Of a stretch of DNA of 64,000 bases, positions 54,653 through 62,903 are shown one piece after another. Position 1 is the first letter of the stretch, and the number at the start of each line of letters is the position of its first letter. A program made the translations under genes and the position numbers. Below the pieces are notes generated by a model. That model made no database searches. It was not told the DNA's origin and was given only the letters and a program-made list of their open reading frames with translations. Origin of the DNA: Lachnospiraceae bacterium MD335 (GTDB lineage Bacteria > Bacillota > Clostridia > Lachnospirales > Lachnospiraceae); assembly GCA_000403335.2 (NCBI GenBank), contig KE159629.1, forward strand, positions 693,736 through 757,735. Reading direction: 5' to 3'.

Positions 54653-55123
54653 TTATTCCAACGGTTGTTCTTCTGTATTTCCCGTCAAATAATCCAACAA
54701 ATCAGTTCTTCCACCATACATACAATGTACTTTTTCCATTTTCCCCTGATCATGTAACCACATAGCAGCCATAAACCTATGATTTCCATCTACAATTACA
54801 GGTATTGGACAAATGTACTTTCCATTACAAATATTATCAATTTCAATATCTCTAATTTCATCTGGATTCTTTATAAAATACAAAATCCTTCCTATATGCC
54901 ATTCAGTAGGCTTGCTTTCCCAACATACATGTTTCCAGTTATCACCAAATGGTTCTGACTCTTCCGCTTGCCCATCATGAATTGCACAAGCAATATCATC
55001 AAGTTCTACAACCTCACCTTCATTCCATGACCAACTATTGACAGGAAAAAATTCTGATAATCTATCTATCAGGATCATGTCGCCTGTGTAATCATCAATC
55101 GGTGTAAAATCTCCATGTTTCAA
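54653..55123 (-). CDS. ParB/Srx-domain-like protein
   Basis: 156 residues from TTG 55123, which has GGGGGTG 6 bp upstream; the ATG-like start at 55150 has none. DYTGDMILIDRLSEFFPVNS and CPIPVIVDGNHRFMAAMWLH, with DGNHR as the ParB nucleotide-binding type motif. Such stand-alone domains are DNA-binding or CTPase enzymes, or occur in phage. Role unknown. Confidence 0.6.
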   Translation of the reverse strand: MKHGDFTPIDDYTGDMILIDRLSEFFPVNSWSWNEGEVVELDDIACAIHDGQAEESEPFGDNWKHVCWESKPTEWHIGRILYFIKNPDEIRDIEIDNICNGKYICPIPVIVDGNHRFMAAMWLHDQGKMEKVHCMYGGRTDLLDYLTGNTEEQPLE

Positions 55124-55161
55124 TATTTTCACCCCCAAGGAAACAATCATTTTAAAGTATA

Positions 55162-55359
55162 TTATCTCTCATAATAACTACATGGTGCTTCACATTCTCC
55201 AGTCGATGTTGCTCTCTTTTTACAATGCCCATCACCTGTCATATGTCTACATCCATCTTTTCTTTTCCCTAAATTACGAGATCCACAATTATTACAATGA
55301 TACGATTTTTCTTTTTCATCATATCCAATATCCATATTACCACAATCCAAACAAATCAT
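55162..55359 (-). CDS. Small zinc-ribbon protein
   Basis: 65 residues with CLDCGN, CNNCGS (two CxxC, a zinc ribbon), then CRHMTGDGHC and CEAPCSYYE, a second Cys cluster. GGAGGAAAA precedes the ATG. No catalytic domain; may be an RNA- or DNA-binding regulator. Confidence 0.65.
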   Translation of the reverse strand: MICLDCGNMDIGYDEKEKSYHCNNCGSRNLGKRKDGCRHMTGDGHCKKRATSTGECEAPCSYYER

Positions 55360-55391
55360 GTAATTTTCCTCCGATGAAATAATCCTTTTAA

Positions 55392-56021
55392 CTATATCTC
55401 CAACGTTCTAATACATTTTCTTAAACAATCCTTTAATGGTTGCAATTCATTTTTTAAATACCAATTATTTAGGGTTACATTAAATTCTTCTGCATTATCT
55501 TTTCCAATTGTCAAGATGCCCTCGCCATTTTCTATTAATATTTTACTGGCTACCATTGTAGAAGTTCTCTTGTTTCCATCCCAAAATAACTGTTGCTTAC
55601 AAGCATATGCAAAATATTCTAACGCTTTATCAATAGGATTATTTATCCCATTTATCCGTTCAATTTCCTTTAGAACATTTTCTTTAATTGGAATACTTGG
55701 TATAAAATCACCAACTCCTACAGTTCCTTTTCTTAATACTCCCCATTCAAGACTTTCATTTCTTGACACATACTCGTTTATCTTACAAATATATTCTAAT
55801 GTTAAAGTCGCATCCACTGAATTTATAACAAATTTCCATCCATCACGCAAGTTTAAAACTGTTTGTATATCATCCACAGATATACCACTTACAACAGCTC
55901 CATCAATAATAGTTTGTGTTTGTGGAAAAGTTACATTGCAGCCTTCTATATATGCGGTATTAAATACAAGTTCTGTAAATGTTTTTTTCGCCAAAAAAAT
56001 ATTTTGCTGCCTTGTAAGCAT
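55392..56021 (-). CDS. Fic-domain protein with degenerate active-site motif
   Basis: 209 residues. Overall Fic fold: inhibitory-helix-like TAYIEGCN (about 22-29) and motif CKQQLFWDGNKRTST (about 141-155). The usual HPFxxGN(G/K)R is QLFWDGNKR: the catalytic His is Gln and Pro is Leu. Phosphate-binding DGNKR is kept. It may be inactive, or use another chemistry. GGAGGG precedes the ATG. A 68-residue gene lies just upstream. Confidence 0.85.
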   Translation of the reverse strand: MLTRQQNIFLAKKTFTELVFNTAYIEGCNVTFPQTQTIIDGAVVSGISVDDIQTVLNLRDGWKFVINSVDATLTLEYICKINEYVSRNESLEWGVLRKGTVGVGDFIPSIPIKENVLKEIERINGINNPIDKALEYFAYACKQQLFWDGNKRTSTMVASKILIENGEGILTIGKDNAEEFNVTLNNWYLKNELQPLKDCLRKCIRTLEI

Positions 56022-56036
56022 AAAATCCCTCCCATT

Positions 56037-56243
56037 TTAAGATACATCTTTCTTATTATATTCAATTCGTGGCATAAATCTATTCCAATCAACCTTAGTT
56101 CTCCATTTCTCCTGATGGTTTCTTCCATAGACTTTACGCCATTCCTCTAAACTCATCACATGTGCAGCGTTTCCGATTCTAACCGTCACCATTTGTTTCC
56201 CGTGACAACAAAATTCAGAAATCACTTTAAAATCATCACTCAT
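56037..56243 (-). CDS. Small conserved-looking protein upstream of the Fic gene
   Basis: 68 residues, ATG 56243 behind GGAGGAC; the ATG at 56258 lies before that site. DDFKVISEFCCHGKQMVTVR and HVMSLEEWRKVYGRNHQEKW. It resembles small Clostridial proteins that accompany Fic or toxin genes; 15 bp before fic, so it could be its antitoxin. Confidence 0.5.
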   Translation of the reverse strand: MSDDFKVISEFCCHGKQMVTVRIGNAAHVMSLEEWRKVYGRNHQEKWRTKVDWNRFMPRIEYNKKDVS

Positions 56244-56336
56244 ATTTATGTCCTCCATATTATATCATTTCTTCATCATAAAAGCCACCAGATTTTATTA
56301 CTGATGACTCTATTTATCCCATATTCAGTTTACCCC

Positions 56337-56537
56337 TTATCTCTTATCATACTTTCCCGAAATAATATTCTGATTCACCTGCGAATTAGATAAGTCATTA
56401 AGAATCCTATCCTCGTTCATCTTTCCATAATCAATTTTCCCAACATGCGAATTTAGATGATTGCTTGCTCTGCCATCTTGTAATTTAAACCATCCAATAA
56501 TTGCTGCAATAAAAAGTGCACTTAAAATAATTTCCAT
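56337..56537 (-). CDS. Small single-pass membrane protein
   Basis: 66 residues. Hydrophobic start (MEIILSALFIAAIIGWFKLQ) and a hydrophilic Asn/Asp-rich tail. GGGAGAT precedes the ATG. Not recognised. Confidence 0.5.
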   Translation of the reverse strand: MEIILSALFIAAIIGWFKLQDGRASNHLNSHVGKIDYGKMNEDRILNDLSNSQVNQNIISGKYDKR

Positions 56538-56642
56538 ACAATCTCCCTTCTATCTACTATTTAGCATTTCCATCAATTTTATTTATATTTTCCATTATAT
56601 CATTATTTGTGTCCCATTCCAAGGAAAGGTACATTTCAAAGA

Positions 56643-57212
56643 CTATGAGTTTAAACACTTTTCATAGAACTTTGGTAAGTATTTTTTCACATACATTTTG
56701 GCAAATAATTTTTCCAATATATCTTTTGAATGAAGTACAACTTCTAAATCTCTTAAAATATAGTGGTCGTTCCAATATGCCATATACCACTTATTTTCCT
56801 CGACATCAAAAACATATGTAAAATCCTGTCCTAACACCTCTGAAAGATATTCTGTCTCAATAGGTTTTTCATCTTCCCATTCGCAATGTTCGCTGCAATC
56901 TTCCCATCTGTTTATATCTCTAAAATTTGCAACAGTCCCTCTGTCTTCCAATGGTTTATTTAAATGTTCCTGATATGTTTTACTTCCCCCTTCTTCAACT
57001 GTTGCTCCAATACTTGAAGTGTTTCCAAGTGAAATTAATTCCCTTACATATCTAATATCATGTTCTTTTATATGTTCCTTTTCACGGTCTGAAATTTCCA
57101 TAAAATCCAGTAAAGAAAAATCAAATATATTCTCCTTATCTTTAAATACAAGTTTGTTTTCCTTTGCGGTCTTGGCTGCTGTTTTAAAAATTTTATATTC
57201 TTTTACTTTCAT
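56643..57212 (-). CDS. Hypothetical protein, 189 aa
   Basis: MKVKEYKIFKTAAKTAKENK, then WEDCSEHCEWEDEKPIETEY and YVFDVEENKWYMAYWNDHYI. Acidic and aromatic C-terminal half. Overlaps the end of the upstream gene by 4 bp (ATGA) and has GGAGGGGA upstream, so the two are coupled. Not recognised; possible anti-restriction or toxin pair, no proof. Confidence 0.5.
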   Translation of the reverse strand: MKVKEYKIFKTAAKTAKENKLVFKDKENIFDFSLLDFMEISDREKEHIKEHDIRYVRELISLGNTSSIGATVEEGGSKTYQEHLNKPLEDRGTVANFRDINRWEDCSEHCEWEDEKPIETEYLSEVLGQDFTYVFDVEENKWYMAYWNDHYILRDLEVVLHSKDILEKLFAKMYVKKYLPKFYEKCLNS

Positions 57213-57433
57213 GTATTTTCCCCTCCATACTTTTTGATAGATTTATAAGCACTATAAAAGCCGTCTATTTCTTCACAACATAAATCAAAGAAATATTCAC
57301 CGTTTATATCAATGTCGGCAATATCTTCACTTGCAATCTCTACGGCTCTATCAAATGTATAACCTTCTTCAATTGCATCTTTCGCTATCTGTAATTCGTT
57401 TGCAAATTTTTTTAATGCTTGTTCTTTCGTCAT
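57209..57433 (-). CDS. Small acidic protein, coupled to 56643-57212
   Basis: 74 residues: MTKEQALKKFANELQIAKDA, IEEGYTFDRAVEIASEDIAD. Helical and acidic, like many antitoxins or immunity proteins. GGAGGT precedes the ATG. First gene of a two-gene operon. Confidence 0.5.
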   Translation of the reverse strand: MTKEQALKKFANELQIAKDAIEEGYTFDRAVEIASEDIADIDINGEYFFDLCCEEIDGFYSAYKSIKKYGGENT

Positions 57434-57605
57434 TGTCCTTACCTCCTTTTGCTTGATTGCTGTTTAGTTATTTTTAATTCCTTTATCGTTATACATACTA
57501 TATCATAACCATTTGGTTATGTCAATACTGTTTTGAAATTTTTTATAACTTTTTAGTTATGCATTTTGGCATAGAAAAAGCACCTTGCAATATATGCAAA
57601 ATGCT

Positions 57606-57818
57606 TTATTCTACCTTATTACCATCCGGGAAATAAAAACCAGATTTATATTGCGCTCCTAGAGCTTTCCCCATTGCTTCCAGTTCTTCTTGTGTAAACT
57701 TGCCAACTTTTAACCTTTTTGAAATATTAGCTTGTGACATTCCAACACGCCGCCCTAACTCAGTAACGGTTATTCCAGCCATTGCACAAGCAGATTCTAT
57801 TTTTTGTTTTATAGTAAT
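57606..57818 (-). CDS. XRE-type HTH protein with probable AUU start
   Basis: 70 residues. TIKQKIESACAMAGITVTEL, GRRVGMSQANISKRLKVGKF is an HTH_3 domain. The frame continues straight from the upstream TAG, with no ATG, GTG or TTG before the conserved first helix. AGGGGG lies 8 bp before ATT 57818, which is the likeliest start. Third gene of the RelE-type operon. Confidence 0.65.
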   Translation of the reverse strand: MTIKQKIESACAMAGITVTELGRRVGMSQANISKRLKVGKFTQEELEAMGKALGAQYKSGFYFPDGNKVE

Positions 57819-57830
57819 CTTTATCGCCCC

Positions 57831-58043
57831 CTAATCCCAATTTATAGCATCATGTGATATTGTTCCATTCTCTGCAATATCTTTTTCAGCATCTTCTAAT
57901 GCTTTTCTTTCTGCATGTGTAACCTTTGTATAATCTGGATCCCATGCAAGAACAAGTTTCTTTATAAATTCAAGTGCAAAATTCTGATCACTTTCTGGTA
58001 AGATTTCCATAAGGTTTATAGCTTCCTTTGTTGCCGCACTCAT
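57831..58043 (-). CDS. Antitoxin-like partner of the RelE gene
   Basis: 70 residues: MSAATKEAINLMEILPESDQ, NFALEFIKKLVLAWDPDYTK, then an acidic end. Resembles antitoxins that stand after a RelE toxin. GGAAGTG precedes the ATG. 15 bp after the toxin gene. Confidence 0.6.
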   Translation of the reverse strand: MSAATKEAINLMEILPESDQNFALEFIKKLVLAWDPDYTKVTHAERKALEDAEKDIAENGTISHDAINWD

Positions 58044-58058
58044 ACAAACACTTCCTTT

Positions 58059-58319
58059 CTACTTATAAATATCGCCCCTTGTGTCAACATCCACAATATA
58101 TAATACTTTAATTTCCCCATTCTGACTATAATTATATATTATTCTGTATTTCCCTATTCTCAACCGTTTTCTGCCGTCTGAATAGCCTTGCATCATCTTT
58201 ATATCGCCTTTTGGCGGATTTTCTGTTAAACCTTCAATGCTTTGTTTAATCCGTTGTTTTGTCGGTTTATCCAACGATTCAATATATTTTACTGCCTTTT
58301 TAGCATATTCAATTTTCAC
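58059..58319 (-). CDS. RelE/ParE-family toxin
   Basis: 86 residues. IEYAKKAVKYIESLDKPTKQ, RKRLRIGKYRIIYNYSQNGE, VLYIVDVDTRGDIYK: the RelE fold with Arg-rich strand (RLRIGKYRI). In this operon the toxin comes first, the reverse of the usual order. Confidence 0.85.
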   Translation of the reverse strand: MKIEYAKKAVKYIESLDKPTKQRIKQSIEGLTENPPKGDIKMMQGYSDGRKRLRIGKYRIIYNYSQNGEIKVLYIVDVDTRGDIYK

Positions 58320-58472
58320 GTTGCCAACCTCCCAACTCTATTATATTATATCAGATTTTACGCTTTTTTCAAGTATTTATCCACACTATGAGAAACACCG
58401 CCTATATGGTCAAAATACGGCTTTACAAGCGGTATTCCTTTACTATGGATAAAATATCCCTTTTATTGGGTT

Positions 58473-58676
58473 CTAATGTTTTGTATATGTATAATCCATT
58501 GCGATTTTCCACGCTTCACAGCCTGCATACTTAACAAGTTTGTTTGCAAGATTAGCTTTTATATAATTATCAGGGCATCCCCAAAACGAATCTACTACTG
58601 ATAATACTTTTCTGTCACTTTCTGTAAGTTCTCCTATTGATTTTATTCTTTCTTTAAGTTCTACTATATTAAACAT
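58473..58676 (-). CDS. Small hypothetical protein, 67 aa
   Basis: Start ATG 58676 behind GAAGGAGGAAA; the upstream ATG at 58718 precedes that site. FNIVELKERIKSIGELTESD, SFWGCPDNYIKANLANKLVK. Not recognised. Confidence 0.5.
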   Translation of the reverse strand: MFNIVELKERIKSIGELTESDRKVLSVVDSFWGCPDNYIKANLANKLVKYAGCEAWKIAMDYTYTKH

Positions 58677-58710
58677 GTCGTTTCCTCCTTCAAATAATTG
58701 TTTTATTGTA

Positions 58711-58878
58711 CTATTCAATTCTGCAAATTTTATTTTGATTATTTGAATAATACATAAGATGCTCTTTACCTTTCCATTCGCAATAAATCATATTAAAGGC
58801 ATCACCTTCCACAACTTCTGTAACTGTCCATGCAAAACCTTGATTATTTACAATTTTCTGTGCTTGTTCTTTTGTCAT
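58711..58878 (-). CDS. Small hypothetical protein, 55 aa
   Basis: ATG 58878 behind GGAGGTATAAAG; stop at 58711-58713. MTKEQAQKIVNNQGFAWTVT, EVVEGDAFNMIYCEWKGKEH. It begins like the 74-aa protein at 57209 (MTKEQA-KK), a possible shared fold. Upstream of the 58473 gene with a 34-bp gap. Confidence 0.5.
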   Translation of the reverse strand: MTKEQAQKIVNNQGFAWTVTEVVEGDAFNMIYCEWKGKEHLMYYSNNQNKICRIE

Positions 58879-59062
58879 ATTCTTTATACCTCCATCAACT
58901 TTTTATTACTTATCCATGCCCACAAAAGAGACTTTTCAAGGGATACGGCTAAATGCTTCTGGCTTTAATGGCTATGTCCTCATTGTATTGAGTGGTTCAC
59001 CAGCTTTCTACATCGCCTCACGTTTGATTCTGTTTTTATGGGTATGGTAAATAATAAAACGT

Positions 59063-59902
59063 TCATCCACAAATATACTGAAAAGCTATTGTTGCTAACA
59101 GATTCATGAATTTTCTGCCGTCATATGATACAGTGCCGTCTTTGCTTTCTTTGCGTGTAATCGCAAATTTACAGTTATAACCGTTAAATTCTGTAGTGCC
59201 TGCCTTTTTGCTGAAACTTACCATTGCACTTATACCATTTGTATAGCATTCATGAAGCGCGCCCATATCAGTGGCGTTGAACTTGACATTTACTTTCTTT
59301 GTATACTCATTCTCAATTGAGATTGAAAACATTTTCTTGATAAGTGCCTGAATCTCTCTCTCAATTGTCTTGAACGCCTGACCATTATTGTCGTTATACT
59401 TGCGTTTTCCGCAACTCTCAAATGCATCGTCATCAATCTTATGCAATGCATAAAAGTTATCATAAAGCTGTGCAAAATTGTCACATGATGTCAAAATGGC
59501 ATAGCTGAAAAATTTACGATTGTCTGCACATGCCGTTAAACGCAATACATTACGCACAGCAGTTTCATCATTTGTTGCAACTGTCTTTTCACCGTCTTTT
59601 TCAAACTCTTTACTTGTTCCTGAAATAGCAGCAATGACAGATTCCCAATTTGCATAAAGTGTGCCGTTCTCTTCCTTGAGCTTTCTATTGCTCTTTTCAA
59701 GGTCTGCTTTCTTTGCCTTTTCAGCTTCGATCTGTATTTCTGTAAGCTTTCCTGATTTGTTTTCTATCTTTTTGTCACAAATTGCTATCGCATCATTGTT
59801 AACCGCGATCATCATTGTGTTTGATTCATAATGAATGGCATTAAAAAGACCGTCCATTTTTTCTTTATTGCTTATATCAGCAGCATAGTTAATCTTTAAC
59901 AT
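59063..59902 (-). CDS. Hypothetical protein with coiled coil, 279 aa
   Basis: LKINYAADISNKEKMDGLFN, a coiled-coil segment (about 60-80, EAEKAKKADLEKSNRKLKEE), then KFNATDMGALHECYTNGISA and FAITRKESKDGTVSYDGRKF. Similar proteins occur in phage- or plasmid-like elements, as far as I recall, but no function is known. The 184 bp downstream hold small hairpins but no gene. Confidence 0.5.
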   Translation of the reverse strand: MLKINYAADISNKEKMDGLFNAIHYESNTMMIAVNNDAIAICDKKIENKSGKLTEIQIEAEKAKKADLEKSNRKLKEENGTLYANWESVIAAISGTSKEFEKDGEKTVATNDETAVRNVLRLTACADNRKFFSYAILTSCDNFAQLYDNFYALHKIDDDAFESCGKRKYNDNNGQAFKTIEREIQALIKKMFSISIENEYTKKVNVKFNATDMGALHECYTNGISAMVSFSKKAGTTEFNGYNCKFAITRKESKDGTVSYDGRKFMNLLATIAFQYICG

Positions 59903-60022
59903 TATGCCCTCTTTCTCTGTACCTTTTGTTTTGGTGTTGATACAGTACCATTATATGTAAGGGAATGACAATATTTATTGCCACTCCCTGATATTTTCTT
60001 ATATATTTGTTATCCCGCTTTT

Positions 60023-60217
60023 TTATAAGTCCTTGTTGCCTATATTAGCGGCAACATACCATTTACGGATTTCAACGTCTGCTACGTGGTATGTCATGCG
60101 TACAGCAATTACAGTATTGCCAAACCTTTTCACATAATATCCTTTATAACAACCGTTTGCTATCCCTATTCTACAGCCCGGCAAATGTGCCGTTTTTGCG
60201 GAACCTACAATCAACAT
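60023..60217 (-). CDS. Short hypothetical protein, uncertain
   Basis: 64 residues: KTAHLPGCRIGIANGCYKGY, NTVIAVRMTYHVADVEIRKW. It reads like a genuine beta-rich protein but has a poor ribosome binding site. TTGACA upstream (about 60341, minus) with TTTTATA could drive it. Confidence 0.4.
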   Translation of the reverse strand: MLIVGSAKTAHLPGCRIGIANGCYKGYYVKRFGNTVIAVRMTYHVADVEIRKWYVAANIGNKDL

Positions 60218-60389
60218 ATGAGTTGCTTTTTCACTTCTTTTTGAGTGGCGTTGTTGGCTTTACCCTGCTGCTTTTTACCCTTCACACCTAGACGCTCTCG
60301 CGTTGCTGATATAAAAGATACTATATATTTGATTGTCAATGTACTGTATCTGATAAAACCCTTGTTAGCTCATTTAAGAACTTTTAAAT

Positions 60390-60470
60390 AATCAATTAAG
60401 ATCATGTAAGGTTTTATTATTTTCGTTTTGGGATTTCACGACTTGACATAGCCTGGATAGATGATATAAT
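60390..60470. repeat. 81-bp direct repeat, left of the IS1634-type element
   Basis: Identical to 62452-62532. Contains a promoter TTGACA (60443-60448), 16 bp, TATAAT (60465-60470), pointing into the element. Interpreted as a long target duplication. Confidence 0.9.
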
Positions 60471-62451
60471 CCCGAGTTTGACACTTGTGAAATCAAAAAG
60501 TGGCTACAAACCCAGTAGTTATGCTGGCTGTAGCCACTTTCTCTGTGGAACCGATTTGTGCTATTTTTTCCCTTCTTCTGTTTTGGTACTTTTTATTATG
60601 CTCCGCATGGCTGATTTTGAAATAAATTCATAATCCGTATGAAAGCCAAATGCCTTGTGTAAATCATCCGTCAGAACTGTTCTCTTGTAAGAAGGGATAT
60701 AGCCGCTTTCCTTTGACAAAAGTGTTACCTGCATGGAACGAAGTGTACTTAGAATCTCATTACAGGTATAATTATTTCCGACCTTTTTCTCAAGCAGGCG
60801 ATACACAAGCAGGCTGATGTAACAGGTGAGGAAATGTGCTTTGATGCGGTCTTCCCGCCTGACATAGACAGGACGTGCTTCAAAATCTGTTTTCATAATG
60901 CGGAAGTTTTCTTCTATTTCCCAACGCTGCCGGTTGATTTTTAAAATCCCGCCTATATCGCCTTCGAGGTTTGTGATGACAGCATAAAAGCCATCGTATT
61001 TTTCTTCATCCCTGATTTTGTCTGAATCAAGTTCACAGACTTTCTTTTCTGCGATCTCTCCATCATTTGTCACATTTGTGGTTTTTATAAAACGGGCAGG
61101 ATCGTTTTGATTTTTGCTTTTGCGTTTTCTTCCGGGCTGTCCGATCATCTTCATGGCGCGTGATATCTGCTGCTCACGGATCCGTTTCTGGTATGCCTTG
61201 TATTTGGGGGAGTAGGTAACTATAACTGTTTCATCCATGTTTCCATTTACAACAGGGATCTCCTTGTAATAAATGGTTTCGTAAACTTCCGGGGCAGATT
61301 CATCCAGTGTGGAGATGTCGATCCATTTATCAAAGCCGGGTTTTTTAAACTGTGTAGGTTTCAGGGCAATTTCCCGGTCTTCCTTCCGCATCTTTTTTAA
61401 AGACTGGGTGATAACGTAGGAACGGTTTGCAAGGCTGTTAAATCTGCGGTTTGCTCTGCTTCCAAGCCCCGCATCAGAGCAGAAGATAAATTCACTGCAG
61501 CCAAAATCTTTTATTACCTTTGATTCAAGAGGTTTTAAGGTTGTCTGTTCATTCTGGTTTCCGGGGAAGATGTCAAAAGCCAGAGGAATTCCATCAGCAT
61601 CCATAAACAATCCCATTGTAACGATGGGATTAGGGCGGTGTTCCTTACTCTTTCCATAGCGCCTGAGTTCATCTTCCTGTTCAATCTCGAAGTAGTAGTT
61701 TGTGCAGTCGTAGTAGAGCACTTTTTTGTTTCTGGGATGAACAAAGTTTGAGTTTTTGTAGAGTTCCGCCTGAATAAGATCAGATTCCCCAGCCATAACC
61801 GAGAGTGCACGGTATACATTTGGCAGTTCATACTTTGGCGGTTCAAGCAGTGTTTTACAGTAAGAGAAACTGCTGAGTCTGCTGGAAGGGGAAAGGATCC
61901 TTGCATAGATCAGGTCAGTTAAGATGGCTCCCAGGTCATAAGTGTATTTGTGGCGTTTAGAGATTTTTCGACAGATGGCATCGATTTTTAATTCCGTGCA
62001 CAGTTTTTGGAGGAACAAATATCCGATCTGAAAACAACGTTCTTCATTCTTAGGTATGTAAGCTTTTCTAGAAAGAGAAACCGACACATCGCAGGTTTTG
62101 GCATTGTATTCGGCTGTGTCTTTTTCGGCTTCAGATTTTGCCCAGACCATCATGGCATCAAAGTCACCATCAAACTGTCGGAGCAGCTCATTGAGTTTTC
62201 CGAGTTTTCGGTAGATCCGGGAAGAAGTCTTACCGTTTTCTTTCCGGTAGGATTGGTTGATATAAACATCTTTGTTATTCTCTACACCAGTAATGGAAAC
62301 ATACATAAAAATCACCTCATAAGTATTATAACACAACTAGTGTAAACTAGCACGTATTATTTTTTCAAATTTGACAAAAAAATAAGCCCAAAGCAGGCTT
62401 AAATACAAGATTTGTGTGTTATGAGGTTTAAAAGGAAGTGTCAAACTCCCG
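60471..62451 (-). mobile_element. IS1634-type insertion sequence
   Basis: 1981 bp. Terminal inverted repeats: GAGTTTGACACTT at the left (about 60474-60486) and its complement at the right (about 62436-62448). One complete transposase gene inside. Flanked by perfect 81-bp direct repeats. Confidence 0.88.
60561..62306 (-). CDS. IS1634-type transposase
   Basis: 581 residues. Catalytic motifs: VLYYDCTNYYFEI (Asp), FIFCSDAGLGSRANRR (Asp), and the YREK-like region NRQRWEIEENFRIMKTDFEA (Glu). Start ATG 62306 follows GAGGTG. Complete and probably active; a truncated relative lies at 51396. Confidence 0.93.
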   Translation of the reverse strand: MYVSITGVENNKDVYINQSYRKENGKTSSRIYRKLGKLNELLRQFDGDFDAMMVWAKSEAEKDTAEYNAKTCDVSVSLSRKAYIPKNEERCFQIGYLFLQKLCTELKIDAICRKISKRHKYTYDLGAILTDLIYARILSPSSRLSSFSYCKTLLEPPKYELPNVYRALSVMAGESDLIQAELYKNSNFVHPRNKKVLYYDCTNYYFEIEQEDELRRYGKSKEHRPNPIVTMGLFMDADGIPLAFDIFPGNQNEQTTLKPLESKVIKDFGCSEFIFCSDAGLGSRANRRFNSLANRSYVITQSLKKMRKEDREIALKPTQFKKPGFDKWIDISTLDESAPEVYETIYYKEIPVVNGNMDETVIVTYSPKYKAYQKRIREQQISRAMKMIGQPGRKRKSKNQNDPARFIKTTNVTNDGEIAEKKVCELDSDKIRDEEKYDGFYAVITNLEGDIGGILKINRQRWEIEENFRIMKTDFEARPVYVRREDRIKAHFLTCYISLLVYRLLEKKVGNNYTCNEILSTLRSMQVTLLSKESGYIPSYKRTVLTDDLHKAFGFHTDYEFISKSAMRSIIKSTKTEEGKK

Positions 62452-62532
62452 AATCAATTAAGATCATGTAAGGTTTTATTATTTTCGTTTTGGGATTTCA
62501 CGACTTGACATAGCCTGGATAGATGATATAAT
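62452..62532. repeat. 81-bp direct repeat, right of the IS1634-type element
   Basis: Identical copy of 60390-60470. Here the promoter (TTGACA 62505-62510, TATAAT 62527-62532) reads into its natural downstream sequence, the small RNA-like hairpin. Confidence 0.9.
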
Positions 62533-62612
62533 AAAGATGCAATGGCTATATGCTGTTGTGAAGGTTAGGAAAGCGGTGATTACTTTGGTCGGTAGAACCG
62601 CTTTTCTTTATT
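62533..62612 (+). ncRNA. Small-RNA-like locus 2 (promoter plus hairpin)
   Basis: Just behind the TATAAT box; AAAGCGGT (62570-62577) and ACCGCTTT (62597-62604) form the stem, loop GATTACTTTGGTCGGTAGA, then TCTTTATT. Layout and loop resemble locus 1 at 47746. Probably a short stable transcript of about 70 nt; such RNAs can be antitoxins of type I systems, but no toxin ORF was identified. Confidence 0.55.
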
Positions 62613-62690
62613 CCCTTAACTTGATTATATCTTACCATAAATAAAAGTACTTGTCAACACTTTTTCAAGATTTTCTTGAATTTTTCAAGA

Positions 62691-62891
62691 TTATTCTTCA
62701 ACCCATTCTATCAGATCACCCGGTTGACACTTTAAAACATTACAGATTTTGTCTATTACTTTAAGTGAGACAGGCTCATTATTGTTAATTGCTTTAATTG
62801 CATTAGTTGTAATGCCTGCTTGAATTCTTAATTCTTCCCTTGTCATTCCTTTACGATTTAACATATCTAATAATTTATAATAAGTAATCAC
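62691..62891 (-). CDS. XRE-family small regulator
   Basis: 66 residues from GTG 62891 (AAAGGAG upstream). KLLDMLNRKGMTREELRIQA, TTNAIKAINNNEPVSLKVID: Cro/C1-type HTH. Repeats of TTCAAGATT downstream (62665-62694) overlap its end. Confidence 0.8.
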   Translation of the reverse strand: MITYYKLLDMLNRKGMTREELRIQAGITTNAIKAINNNEPVSLKVIDKICNVLKCQPGDLIEWVEE

Positions 62892-62903
62892 TTTGCATCT
62901 CCT

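Noticed and set aside
58879-59062. Possible structured RNA after the 279-aa gene
   Set aside because: Short stems such as CTCATTGTATTGAG are present but no conserved partner or terminator was found; not enough to call.
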